Positions 6,580 through 14,725 of a DNA stretch of 38,705 nt are shown here, piece by piece. Source of the DNA: Rectinema subterraneum (lineage in GTDB: Bacteria > Spirochaetota > Spirochaetia > Treponematales > Rectinemataceae); NCBI GenBank assembly GCA_009768935.1, contig WESA01000025.1, positions 1 through 38,705 of the forward strand, given 5' to 3'. The notes beneath the pieces are model-generated. The model was given only the letters and a program-made list of their open reading frames with translations, had not been told where the DNA came from and searched no databases. A program made the translations under genes and the position numbers. How positions within the stretch are numbered: position 1 is the stretch's first letter; every line of letters starts with the position of its first letter.

Positions 6580-7809
6580 CTATGCGCTCACTTCAGGCTG
6601 TGAGTTTCCCTCGAATTTCCACTGATACAGGAATTGAATGTCATCCGCGAAAATTCTTCCGGTGCTGTTGTTGGCGCATGCGCGCGCGATGACTGAACGC
6701 AGCTCCCGCACATTCCCCGGCCAATGATAGGCGCAGAGTTTATCGAGCGCATTCTGTTCGAGGCTGAAGGCATCTTTGGAAAAGTGCGAGCAAAAATGGG
6801 CGGCAAGCAGGGGAATATCCTCAGCCCTGTGGCGCAAGGGCGGAATCTCTATCACAAGATCGGCAATTCTGTATACCAGATCGCTTCTGAATTTGTTTTT
6901 GGCGGCGAGGTCGATCGGGTTTATGCACGAAGCGCTGACCAGACGGAATTGTGCCGAATGGGGATGCGGGTCGCCAAGCCTTCGATATTCTCCTGTTTCA
7001 AGCACGCGCAGAAGGCGCGGTTGCGATGCGAGCGAAAGGCTGCCGATTTCATCAAGAAAAAGGGTTCCATTATCGGCTTGCTCTATTGCGCCCATTCTTG
7101 TTGATGCATCGGTGTACGCGCCGCGTTCGGTACCGAACATCTCGCTTTCGAAGAGAGTTTCCGGAATTGTTGCGCAGTTCAAGGCGACAAAGTGATGATG
7201 GCTCCGCTTTCCCCAGAAGTGGAGTGCACGTGCAGCAAGTTCCTTTCCTGTCCCTGTTTCTCCGACGATAAGCACAGGATGATGTTTGTCTGCATACGTC
7301 CTTATTTGTTCGATGACATGCCGCATTTTTGTGCTGTTCCCGATAATCGGTACTTCGGCGGTTGCGGACATGCGCGCTGTCCGCAGGTGTCGATTTGCTC
7401 TTTTTATGTTGATTATCGATACTGCAAGTTCATCGGGATTTGTTGCTGCCGGAATTACATAGATGTCACAGAATGGTATCTCGCGAAGTGCTGCAATATA
7501 AGGTTCGCATATCTGCTGCCATCTGCTGTCATCTCCATGCATTACAACGACAGAAAGCGCACTGCGCGATGCTAGCTTCTCTTCATGCAAATTCAGCATG
7601 ATTTGCTTTATGCGATCCAATATATGTATGCTGAAAGCGCCGGGAAGCGACGCAAGACCAAAGAGAAGAATCCGCGGCTCCTTCTGTCGCAATGTTGCTG
7701 CCAATTCCAGAAGATCCCCTGCAACCGACACCTCGAAGTGCTTGCTCAGCGCAACGACTATAGGGCGAATTCGGGAAGAATCCTGTTCGAAGTAGAGAAG
7801 TTTTTTCAT
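6580..7809 (-). CDS. sigma54-type AAA+ regulator lacking a DNA-binding domain
   Basis: A 409-residue protein with an N-terminal receiver-like or divergent sensor region (1-150) and a bacterial enhancer-binding AAA+ domain (about 155-395). Walker A is GETGTGKE (183-190) and Walker B is LFLDEIG. The sigma54-contacting loop reads GAYTDA (230-235) instead of GAFTGA. The arginine-rich WPGNVREL element is present. After the AAA+ domain only a short tail follows and no Fis-type helix-turn-helix is seen, so it may act from solution or not bind enhancers itself. ATG at 7809 is preferred over the TTG at 7848 because the TTG forms part of a predicted -35 box. There is no Shine-Dalgarno site. Confidence 0.85.
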   Translation of the reverse strand: MKKLLYFEQDSSRIRPIVVALSKHFEVSVAGDLLELAATLRQKEPRILLFGLASLPGAFSIHILDRIKQIMLNLHEEKLASRSALSVVVMHGDDSRWQQICEPYIAALREIPFCDIYVIPAATNPDELAVSIINIKRANRHLRTARMSATAEVPIIGNSTKMRHVIEQIRTYADKHHPVLIVGETGTGKELAARALHFWGKRSHHHFVALNCATIPETLFESEMFGTERGAYTDASTRMGAIEQADNGTLFLDEIGSLSLASQPRLLRVLETGEYRRLGDPHPHSAQFRLVSASCINPIDLAAKNKFRSDLVYRIADLVIEIPPLRHRAEDIPLLAAHFCSHFSKDAFSLEQNALDKLCAYHWPGNVRELRSVIARACANNSTGRIFADDIQFLYQWKFEGNSQPEVSA

Positions 7810-7819
7810 AATGGTTGCA

Positions 7820-7848
7820 TTGTTAGCAAATTCTTTGCAGCGTTTCAA
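7820..7848 (-). promoter_or_regulatory. candidate promoter of the AAA+ regulator (4-nt leader)
   Basis: Minus-strand TTGAAA (7843-7848), a 17-bp spacer and TAACAA (7820-7825). The predicted +1 at 7813 lies 4 nt before the ATG at 7809. The -10 box is weak. No GG-N10-GC sigma54 element was seen between here and the heptamer array. Confidence 0.4.
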
Positions 7849-7890
7849 GAGCGATGACTGTTTTGATGAACGGATTTTCGTATAGAGATT

Positions 7891-7995
7891 TGTCTATTCA
7901 GGGGGCGACAACTGTCTATATCATCTTCTGCGGAACAACATGCGCGTCTATTGGTCGTCGCTTCCTGTAGACAAGTCATAGACAGAGAGTAGACA
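7891..7995. promoter_or_regulatory. array of six TGTCTAY heptamers, helically phased
   Basis: TGTCTAT at 7891-7897 and 7913-7919, CGTCTAT at 7945-7951, then inverted copies at 7967-7973 (GTAGACA), 7978-7984 (ATAGACA) and 7989-7995 (GTAGACA). Start-to-start distances are 22, 32, 22, 11 and 11 bp, so all sites lie near the same helix face. The array is 82-186 bp upstream of the AAA+ regulator start, in the gap after the glycosyltransferase gene. It is a likely multi-site operator or enhancer for an unidentified protein. Confidence 0.6.
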
Positions 7996-8010
7996 AACCC
8001 AGAAAGCGTT

Positions 8011-8715
8011 TTACGACCCTGCGAACCATCGTAATATCGCTCCGTGATAAAGGAATATTCCGCTTCGAGTGGCAGCCATGTGGTGCGGGATCCAGCGCTC
8101 CCCCGAAGGGAGAGGAGCACCTGCCAGGATGAGCATGGGCGTGCTTTTCTGAATAGCTTCGATAAGTGCTGCTTCTTCCTGCGGGCGGTATAGCCCATGC
8201 ATGCTCCCGACGATTGCGAGCCCTGGAAAGGTCGCACGGATGTTCTTTTTGGCTTTTATTAGCGTAACAGGAGCACCGCCCAGCAGAAAAACCGACCCGT
8301 TTCGCTGCTCGATCGCCGAAAGCAGTGTGGTTATCACTTTTTGAGGGCGATACATTTCCGGAATATGTTCAATCGACGGAATTTCCAGCTCCGGCTGCTC
8401 AGCAGATTCATGCATCGCATCGAGCAGCATTTGATGCACAAAGGGCACTGGCCAGGAACGCGACGCTTCCGCGCCTTGCGCAAGAACCCTTCCTGCAACT
8501 GCTCGGTCTTTCGGCAATACGAGGTCTGCGCTCGCGATCATGGATCCGAATTCGTCCCTGCGTTTTGCAGCATTCCATTGACTTGAGCTCACAAAACAAA
8601 TTTGATGGTTTTTTTCATCGTCCCAGATATAGGGAAGCGCTGAAATGGCAAAGCGCGAGGGGAAATCGAAGCGCACACCTTCCACCAGAGCGCACGGTAT
8701 ATTCAGCGATTCCAT
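8011..8715 (-). CDS. WecG/TagA/CpsF-family glycosyltransferase
   Basis: A 234-residue glycosyltransferase (GT26 type) that typically adds N-acetylmannosamine or a related sugar to an undecaprenyl-PP-linked acceptor at the cytoplasmic membrane face. Family landmarks are visible: the N-terminal region ending with LVLPKDRAVAGR, the VFLLGGAP turn (about residue 143), FPGLAIVGSMHGLY, and a C-terminal PMLILAGAPLPSGERWI. The start is set by GAAAGGG just upstream of ATG 8715, and it overlaps the end of rsmE by 13 bp, so translation is probably coupled. The window also encodes a polyprenyl-phosphate sugar-1-phosphate transferase at 32157-33224 that could feed the same pathway. Confidence 0.8.
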   Translation of the reverse strand: MESLNIPCALVEGVRFDFPSRFAISALPYIWDDEKNHQICFVSSSQWNAAKRRDEFGSMIASADLVLPKDRAVAGRVLAQGAEASRSWPVPFVHQMLLDAMHESAEQPELEIPSIEHIPEMYRPQKVITTLLSAIEQRNGSVFLLGGAPVTLIKAKKNIRATFPGLAIVGSMHGLYRPQEEAALIEAIQKSTPMLILAGAPLPSGERWIPHHMAATRSGIFLYHGAILRWFAGS

Positions 8716-9485
8716 ATTTCCCTTTCGAGGGCTATAACTCGAACCGCAGATATCGCAAAGATTGCCGCTGTCTCCACCCGCATAATCGGCCCCTGCGCAT
8801 GATGTACCATAAATCCCATCTCCGCAAGAGCGGAATAATCCTCTTCAGAAAAACCGCCTTCAGGGCCGATGCAGATGGCAACGCGGTTTTGCATGTGCGC
8901 AAGCAGTTCATGCAGGGGCTTCGAGTTCGCGGCGTCCGATTCATGGAACATTATGCGCAGCGAGTTTTCGCGGTCAAAGCCATGCTCGCGCAGCACTTTG
9001 TCGAGCTCTGAAAGGCGAGCTGCGGGAACGATTTCCGTAAGCGCCGAAGAGCCCGACTGCTGCAATGCCTCACGAATGATGCGTCGCCTTCGTTCGAGTT
9101 TCGAGTGTGCACGCTCGGGGGCTTCTTCCGCCACACAAAACTTTGTTATCACCGGCACGATGAGGTTCACTTCGAGTTCCACAGCTTGCCTGATAATAAG
9201 ATCGAATTTCTGGCCTTTGGGCAGCGCCTGGACGAGGGCGATCTGCAATTGTCTGTCCTGTTGTGCCGCGAGGTCATCAGGCTCGATGCTCTCGAGCCTC
9301 ACGTGCGCGCCCTCATTCTCGCGAGAGACAATTGTGCACCGGAATCGGCTGCCCTCTTCATCGATTGCTTCGAATACGTCGCCAGCCTTCATGCGGCGTA
9401 CATCGATGAGGTAATGCGCTGTTTTCGCATCGAGCAGGTACGCTGTCTTGCCGCGCAAGGCTCCTGGAAAAACAATCTGGCGCAT
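8703..9485 (-). CDS. rsmE: 16S rRNA (uracil1498-N3)-methyltransferase
   Basis: RsmE is a SPOUT methyltransferase that methylates U1498 of 16S rRNA using SAM. The 260-residue protein has an N-terminal PUA-like domain (about 1-70) and the C-terminal knotted domain with the signature IGPEGGFSEEDY and the RVETAAI motif near the end. It follows the processing protease gene by 13 bp and overlaps the WecG-type gene. The Shine-Dalgarno site is weak (GGA), consistent with translation from an operon message. Confidence 0.94.
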   Translation of the reverse strand: MRQIVFPGALRGKTAYLLDAKTAHYLIDVRRMKAGDVFEAIDEEGSRFRCTIVSRENEGAHVRLESIEPDDLAAQQDRQLQIALVQALPKGQKFDLIIRQAVELEVNLIVPVITKFCVAEEAPERAHSKLERRRRIIREALQQSGSSALTEIVPAARLSELDKVLREHGFDRENSLRIMFHESDAANSKPLHELLAHMQNRVAICIGPEGGFSEEDYSALAEMGFMVHHAQGPIMRVETAAIFAISAVRVIALEREIWNR

Positions 9486-9498
9486 GGGCTAGTTCCGG

Positions 9499-11028
9499 CT
9501 AATTTGTGCTTTTCTTGAGGTCTGCGAGCGTTTTCGCTGATTCCAGCTGATTGAGAAAATCCTGGGATTCGATGAGGTCCAGGGCTTTCTGCAATTGCAC
9601 ATCGTACTCGAGATCGTAGATGCGTGCTGGCTGGGAGCGCTCAGACTCATCGCGGACGAGCTTTTCCAGAATGAGTGCAGGGACAGTGTATTTCTGGGCG
9701 AGCTCGGCGGCAAACTGCTTGCGCTGCTCTACGCTCGGCGTTGGGTTTTTTAGCAGGAAACGTGCTATGTCGCCAGCATCGTAGAGCCGCTGGACTTCCG
9801 CAAGCTCCTTGTCGCTCAGCTCCGGTTCCGGCACTTTGATGTCCGGCTCGATACCGACTTTGTCGATGTTCACGCCGCTCGGGGTGTAGTATCGCGCCAT
9901 TGTCAGTTTGAAACCGGCTTTATCGAGCGGAAAAATCTGTTGCACGGAGCCTTTCCCGTAGGTTTTCTGGCCAAGCAGGAGCGCGCGCTTTGTATCCTTC
10001 ATGGCACCCGCGAATATCTCGGAGGCTGAAGCAGAACCCTGGTTCGTCATGACGATAATGCGGTCCGTCGCGGGAATTGCGAGGTCCGGCTTTGCCTTGT
10101 ACTCGTAGTTTTCGGAAATGGTTCGGCCTTTTGTGGATACAATTACTCCGGAGGAGAGAAAAAGGTCGCTGACATCGACAACAGAAGACAAAAGCCCGCC
10201 AGGGTTGGAGCGGACATCGATGATCCACCGGTCGATGCCCTGCGCATGCATGTCCTGCAAAACAGCTTTCATGCGCACCGGGGTATTGGGATTCCATTCG
10301 ACAATGCGAATATAGCCGATATTGCCGCTCGCAGTAGTGATTATCGCATTCTTGATGGCCGGGATTTCGATTTTGCTGCGCGTGAACGTCACTTCGAACT
10401 CGTAATTCCCGCGCTTGAATGTGAGTGTCACTGTCGTGCCGGCTTCGCCGCGGATTTTTGCAGAGGCTTTGTCCACACTCAAGGGGGAGGTATCTTCGCC
10501 GTCGATTTTCGTGATGAGATCGCCGGAGCGAATGCCTTCTTTCCAGGCGGGTGTATCTTCAATTGGCGAAACGACTTCGATATAGCGGGGCGTGTCCTCG
10601 GTTGGGACAGTCGTCTGCTTGGAGATGTACAGGCCGACACCACCATAGGTGCCTGTTGTATCCGACATGAGATCGGACATCATGTCCTCATCGAGGAAGG
10701 CGGAATATGGGTCACCAAGCGAGTCGAGCATGCCCTTGACGGCACCTTGGTAGAGCTTGGTCGGATCCGGCTCTTCCACATAGTTCTGCAGAATGAACTG
10801 GAAAATATTCTGTAGAAGCTGCGAATATTGCTTTGCATCGGGCGTTTTGGCCTGCTGGGCATACGATTCGGGAACAGCGACAGTGATAAACGACAGCGCA
10901 AGAATAACCACGAACGCAAGCAGGGAAAACAGCCGCTTGCGCACCACAGGCGTGTGCTCTGCAGGGGTGTGCTCGACGGGTGTGCGTTCCACAGGCGTGC
11001 GTACCTCAGAGGTTTCGGTTTCGTTCAT
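9499..11028 (-). CDS. ctp: C-terminal processing protease (S41 family)
   Basis: A membrane-anchored periplasmic serine protease of the CtpA/Prc type, 509 residues. In order: a short cytoplasmic N-terminus with a degenerate TPVE/TPAE repeat, a transmembrane or uncleaved signal segment (RLFSLLAFVVILALSFITVA), a PDZ domain with YGGVGLYIS and GIRSGDLITKIDG, and the S41 core with RSNPGGLLSSVVDV and the catalytic GSASASEIFAGAM Ser followed by the Lys in GQKTYGKGSVQ. The ATG at 11028 was chosen because AAAGGAG lies just upstream. An upstream TTG at 11073 would add 15 residues without such a site. It heads an operon with rsmE and the glycosyltransferase. Confidence 0.92.
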   Translation of the reverse strand: MNETETSEVRTPVERTPVEHTPAEHTPVVRKRLFSLLAFVVILALSFITVAVPESYAQQAKTPDAKQYSQLLQNIFQFILQNYVEEPDPTKLYQGAVKGMLDSLGDPYSAFLDEDMMSDLMSDTTGTYGGVGLYISKQTTVPTEDTPRYIEVVSPIEDTPAWKEGIRSGDLITKIDGEDTSPLSVDKASAKIRGEAGTTVTLTFKRGNYEFEVTFTRSKIEIPAIKNAIITTASGNIGYIRIVEWNPNTPVRMKAVLQDMHAQGIDRWIIDVRSNPGGLLSSVVDVSDLFLSSGVIVSTKGRTISENYEYKAKPDLAIPATDRIIVMTNQGSASASEIFAGAMKDTKRALLLGQKTYGKGSVQQIFPLDKAGFKLTMARYYTPSGVNIDKVGIEPDIKVPEPELSDKELAEVQRLYDAGDIARFLLKNPTPSVEQRKQFAAELAQKYTVPALILEKLVRDESERSQPARIYDLEYDVQLQKALDLIESQDFLNQLESAKTLADLKKSTN

Positions 11029-11080
11029 CTGAAAAAGCTCCTTTAGCTGGAAGCTGTCTGCAATATTTAACAATTATGAT

Positions 11081-11096
11081 ATCCTAACGGTAGGAT
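11081..11096. promoter_or_regulatory. short dyad in the divergent ctp / membrane-protein spacer
   Basis: ATCCTA-ACGG-TAGGAT, a 6-bp inverted repeat followed on plus by TTTTT. It lies between two divergent genes, so it may be an operator. A terminator role is less likely because no gene ends here. Confidence 0.35.
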
Positions 11097-11125
11097 TTTT
11101 GCTACTGTCTTGACTTTGCGATGTC

Positions 11126-11154
11126 TTGACTATGCGGGGTTGCGCCAATAGACT
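11126..11154 (+). promoter_or_regulatory. promoter of the membrane protein-lgt-nadE operon (4-nt leader)
   Basis: TTGACT (11126-11131), a 17-bp spacer and TAGACT (11149-11154). +1 is predicted at 11161, four bases before ATG 11165. Confidence 0.5.
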
Positions 11155-11164
11155 CGATGGCGAA

Positions 11165-11674
11165 ATGCGCCGATCGTTATACATGCTTGTTGCCGGCATA
11201 CTGGCATTTATTCGTATTTTCGCGCTGGGTGTCGCGGCGGTATCGCTGGGCATGACGGATTTCGGCGGGGCTTCGACCGCGATTCTCAGGGTCTTTCAGC
11301 TGTATGGCCTCTTGTTTGTGTATCTTTTATTTCTTCAGTATTTCCGGCCTTCTGCGCGAGAAGCGCTCAAAACTCCATGTTTGCTGATTTCCGCTGCCGC
11401 TCCCGTGCTCAGTGTGCTGACGCTCCTTGCATTTGTAAAAGGGGTCGGCAAGTCCATCCCAGTTGACCTCGTGAAGACCAGCAGCTCCATTTTTGTGGTC
11501 ATTCTTATGGATTTGCTGATATTGGGGCTTGTTGGGATGGATAGCCTGAAGGCGAAATTTCCGCGCGAGGGAGGACAGGGCAAACAGGCGCAGTCCCGCG
11601 GCGTGCCAACCGTCGATGCCCCCGATAGCCCGGTACCCGCACACAATTCCGATACTACAAATGAGGTTTCGTGA
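11165..11674 (+). CDS. small multi-spanning membrane protein, unknown function
   Basis: A 169-residue protein with about four hydrophobic segments (LYMLVAGILAFIRIFALGV, VFQLYGLLFVYLLFLQYF, LISAAAPVLSVLTLLAFV, SSIFVVILMDLLILGLVGM) and a hydrophilic Ser/Pro-rich C-terminal tail. I do not recognise the family. The ATG at 11165 was chosen because it lies 4 nt after a predicted transcription start; frames from TTG 11126 or ATG 11132 would begin inside the promoter. The stop codon overlaps the lgt start (GTGATG), so the two genes are probably coupled. Confidence 0.65.
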   Translation: MRRSLYMLVAGILAFIRIFALGVAAVSLGMTDFGGASTAILRVFQLYGLLFVYLLFLQYFRPSAREALKTPCLLISAAAPVLSVLTLLAFVKGVGKSIPVDLVKTSSSIFVVILMDLLILGLVGMDSLKAKFPREGGQGKQAQSRGVPTVDAPDSPVPAHNSDTTNEVS

Positions 11675-12798
11675 TGGTAGCAATGCTCGAATTTCCGAAA
11701 TGGCTTTCACCCGAAATAATTCCAGGCCTGCCATTCCGCTGGTATGGCCTCATGTACCTGATTGCATTTTCCGTTGCCTGGCTTTTGTTCAGAAGAGAAT
11801 CGAAGCGCCTCAGAGCTCCGTGGACCGAAGACGAAGCAGCGAATTTTTTTATCTGGTCGATAGTTGGCATTCTGCTTGGAGGACGGCTTGCGGGAACGCT
11901 TATCTACGAGCCGTCGAACTACTACTGGATAAAACCATGGTTTATATTCTGGCCTTTCGATGAGTCAGGAGCTTTTGTCGGATTCCAGGGCATGTCCTAT
12001 CATGGCGGGTTTGTCGGGCTTATCGTCGCGACTTTGATTTGGTGCAAAGTGAACAGATGGAACTGGCTCGACTGGGCAGACCTCATCGCGGTTTCGGCGC
12101 CTTTGGGGTACACCTTCGGGCGGCTCGGCAATTTCATCAATGGCGAGCTCTGGGGCAAGGTCAGCACTGCGCCCTGGGCGATGCTCTTCCCGAATGCGGA
12201 GCGGTTTTCAGCCAAGGAACCGTGGGTGCAGGAAGTTGCACGCGCTGTGGGTATCCGCTTGGTTTCGATGAACGACATGGTAAATTTGCCGCGGCATCCT
12301 TCGCAATTGTATGAAGCACTGCTCGAAGGGATTGTGCTCTGGCTTGTGCTCTGGTTCTTTGTGCGAAAGCGGCGGACATATAGAGGGAAGAGTGTCGCGA
12401 TCTATGCCATTGGGTATGGGGTGGCGCGCTTTATTGTCGAATATTTCCGCGAGCCTGATTCGGGGCTGGGGTATATTCTGGCGCTTGGCGATCCACAAGC
12501 GCCCACAGCGCGCTTTGTTTCGCTTTTCAATTTTTCGATGGGGCAGATTCTGAGTTTTTTGATGATCGTGGGCGCGGTTATTTTCATGCTGTATGCGCGA
12601 AAGCATTTCAGGATCGCTCCGGGCGAACCCATGTTTGTCGATGCGGCAAAGCGAGGGGAATCAGGCGATTTCGGGGCTGGCAGGCAGAAAGGAACCAGCG
12701 GCGCTCGCGGGACCGACGGCATACGCGAGAACAGCGGCCCGCGCACATCGAAATTCAATGCGCCAAGCGCCCGAAAGCTGCGCAAAAAGATCAAGTAG
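11674..12798 (+). CDS. lgt: prolipoprotein diacylglyceryl transferase
   Basis: Lgt transfers diacylglycerol from phosphatidylglycerol to the lipobox Cys of prelipoproteins at the inner membrane. The 374-residue protein has about seven hydrophobic segments, the conserved GRLGNFINGELWG motif, GMSYHGGF and RHPSQLYEA, all typical. It is longer than usual because of a roughly 60-residue polar, basic C-terminal tail (AAKRGESGDF to LRKKIK). GAGG precedes the ATG at 11674, which overlaps the stop of the upstream gene. A GTG at 11671 is an alternative start. Confidence 0.94.
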   Translation: MVAMLEFPKWLSPEIIPGLPFRWYGLMYLIAFSVAWLLFRRESKRLRAPWTEDEAANFFIWSIVGILLGGRLAGTLIYEPSNYYWIKPWFIFWPFDESGAFVGFQGMSYHGGFVGLIVATLIWCKVNRWNWLDWADLIAVSAPLGYTFGRLGNFINGELWGKVSTAPWAMLFPNAERFSAKEPWVQEVARAVGIRLVSMNDMVNLPRHPSQLYEALLEGIVLWLVLWFFVRKRRTYRGKSVAIYAIGYGVARFIVEYFREPDSGLGYILALGDPQAPTARFVSLFNFSMGQILSFLMIVGAVIFMLYARKHFRIAPGEPMFVDAAKRGESGDFGAGRQKGTSGARGTDGIRENSGPRTSKFNAPSARKLRKKIK

Positions 12799-12810
12799 CG
12801 GAGGTATGCC

Positions 12811-14610
12811 ATGAGGGTGTCTCTTGTCCAGATGAATTCGACAATAGGCGATTTCAAAGGCAATGTCGACCGCATGCTCGAATTTGTTGGCCAGATACTG
12901 AAAGCATTTTCCGCTACTGAGCGTCCAGACCTGATTGTGTTTCCTGAACAGAGCATCTGCGGCTATCCGCCCATGGACTTGCTCGATCAGGAATCGTTTT
13001 TGTTCGGCTCGATATCCGCTCTACGCCGCCTGCAGAAACTTCTTCCGCAGGATATTGCAGTTGGCGTCGGATATGTGGACAAAAATCGCGAGGGTGCTGG
13101 CAAATCGCTCGTCAATGCCTACTCGGTGCTATATGGCGGCAAAGTAGTATTTTCCCAGGCGAAAACCCTTTTGCCAACCTACGATGTGTTCGATGAAGCG
13201 CGCTATTTCGAGCCTGCGCGAGCCCGGCAAGTTTTTTCGCAGCCTTTCGGGCGAGTGGGGTTTGCGATCTGCGAGGATTTCTGGTGGGAAGCTCCCGATG
13301 CTTCGCAGAAATATAGTATCGATCCAGTAAAGGAACTGATGGATGCAGGGGCTGACATTCTGATCGTGCCTTCCGCGTCGCCTTTCATTGCAGGAAAGCT
13401 GCAGACCAGGTTAAGACTTGCCGAAAAAGCGGTACGTGCAGGCTCGATTCCGGTTCTGTACTGCAACGCGGTCGGGGCGAACGATTCGCTTGTGTTCGAC
13501 GGACGGTCGTTTGCAATGGATGAACGCACGACGATTCGCGGCATCTGTGGATGGGGGGAGGAAGTACTCACCTACGATACGGTATCGGGAAAGGCGGGTC
13601 GGCTGATACTCGGCGCAATGCATGGAGAAGGAGCCACAAGCCCGACTGCAGAAATTGAAAAATCCTCTGATGCCGCTCACACTGACGCCACAGAGGCCGC
13701 AACCACTCAGGCTACTGCCGCGCAAGCCATCGATTTGCAGACCGAGCGCAGCGAAGAAATCCGCCGTGCGCTGATAGTCGGTATTCAGGATTACCTCAGA
13801 AAGTCGGGGTTCTCGCGCGTGTGCCTCGGGCTTTCTGGTGGCATAGACTCAGCGCTGGTGGCCGTTCTCGCAACGCAGGCTATTGGGCCAGAGAACGTTA
13901 CGTGCATTGCTATGCCGAGCAGGTTTTCAAGCGCAGGGTCTCTCGATGATGCGGTTGAGCTATGCCGACGCAACAAGCTCCGCCTCGAGAGAATTCCTAT
14001 CGAAGTGCCATTCACCGCCTACCTCAATGCTCTCGCCGGTCCTTTTGCCGGGCGCCCCTACGATACAACCGAAGAGAATTTGCAAGCGCGTATCCGCGGC
14101 ACGCTCCTCATGGCCTGGTCAAACAAATTCAATACCCTGCTGCTGACGACAGGCAACAAGAGCGAGCTCGCAACCGGCTACTGCACACTCTATGGCGACA
14201 TGAATGGTTCGCTTGCGCCCATTGCGGACTTGTACAAAACTGAAGTCTACGCGCTTGCTGCACATATCAATCGTAGTGCTGCAGCACAGGGCAGAGAAGA
14301 GCCCATTCCCGACACTATCATTGCCAAAGCTCCCAGCGCGGAGCTGCGCCACAATCAGAAAGATCAGGACACCCTGCCCGAATACCCGGTGCTCGACGGA
14401 ATATTGCGCTTATATATAGAAGAAAATCGCACAATGGACGAGATAATCGATGCGGGGTTCGATCGAGCAACAGTCCGAAAAACGCTCGAAATGACTGCAA
14501 AGGCCGAATACAAACGCCGCCAGGCCGCGCCTGCTATCAAAGTATCGAAACGAGCGTTCGGAGTAGGGCGCCGGTTGCCGCTTGCGCGCACCATTCACGA
14601 AATACAGTGA
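12811..14610 (+). CDS. nadE: glutamine-dependent NAD+ synthetase
   Basis: NadE amidates nicotinic acid adenine dinucleotide to NAD+, using ammonia released from glutamine. This 599-residue form has an N-terminal nitrilase-type glutaminase (catalytic Glu in FPEQSICGYPP, Lys in KTLLPTYDVFDEARYF, Cys in FAICEDFWW) and a C-terminal synthetase with the ATP-binding loop LSGGIDSALVAVLA. GNKSELATGYCTLYGD is also typical. Between the domains (about residues 275-315) lies an Ala/Thr-rich low-complexity linker. GGAGGT lies 7 nt before the ATG, 12 bp after lgt, so it closes a three-gene operon. Confidence 0.95.
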   Translation: MRVSLVQMNSTIGDFKGNVDRMLEFVGQILKAFSATERPDLIVFPEQSICGYPPMDLLDQESFLFGSISALRRLQKLLPQDIAVGVGYVDKNREGAGKSLVNAYSVLYGGKVVFSQAKTLLPTYDVFDEARYFEPARARQVFSQPFGRVGFAICEDFWWEAPDASQKYSIDPVKELMDAGADILIVPSASPFIAGKLQTRLRLAEKAVRAGSIPVLYCNAVGANDSLVFDGRSFAMDERTTIRGICGWGEEVLTYDTVSGKAGRLILGAMHGEGATSPTAEIEKSSDAAHTDATEAATTQATAAQAIDLQTERSEEIRRALIVGIQDYLRKSGFSRVCLGLSGGIDSALVAVLATQAIGPENVTCIAMPSRFSSAGSLDDAVELCRRNKLRLERIPIEVPFTAYLNALAGPFAGRPYDTTEENLQARIRGTLLMAWSNKFNTLLLTTGNKSELATGYCTLYGDMNGSLAPIADLYKTEVYALAAHINRSAAAQGREEPIPDTIIAKAPSAELRHNQKDQDTLPEYPVLDGILRLYIEENRTMDEIIDAGFDRATVRKTLEMTAKAEYKRRQAAPAIKVSKRAFGVGRRLPLARTIHEIQ

Positions 14611-14725
14611 CAGCTAGCAGGACAGACAGCAGGCTGGGGGCCATGGCTGCGCGTTGCAACTGCGCGCCTTATAACTTAAGCCGCGCTATTCCTAATGTCG
14701 CATTGTCGCTGGCGATGCATAACAA
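14611..14725. other. convergent spacer, nadE / glycerophosphodiesterase
   Basis: Only a weak GC stem (GCGCG / CGCGC, 14649-14667) around a GTTGCAAC palindrome is visible, with no T-run. No convincing terminator, gene or RNA was seen. Confidence 0.3.

Noticed and set aside
14611..14725. Possible tRNA or small RNA in the spacer after nadE
   Set aside because: No T-loop or cloverleaf is visible and only a short GC stem is found.
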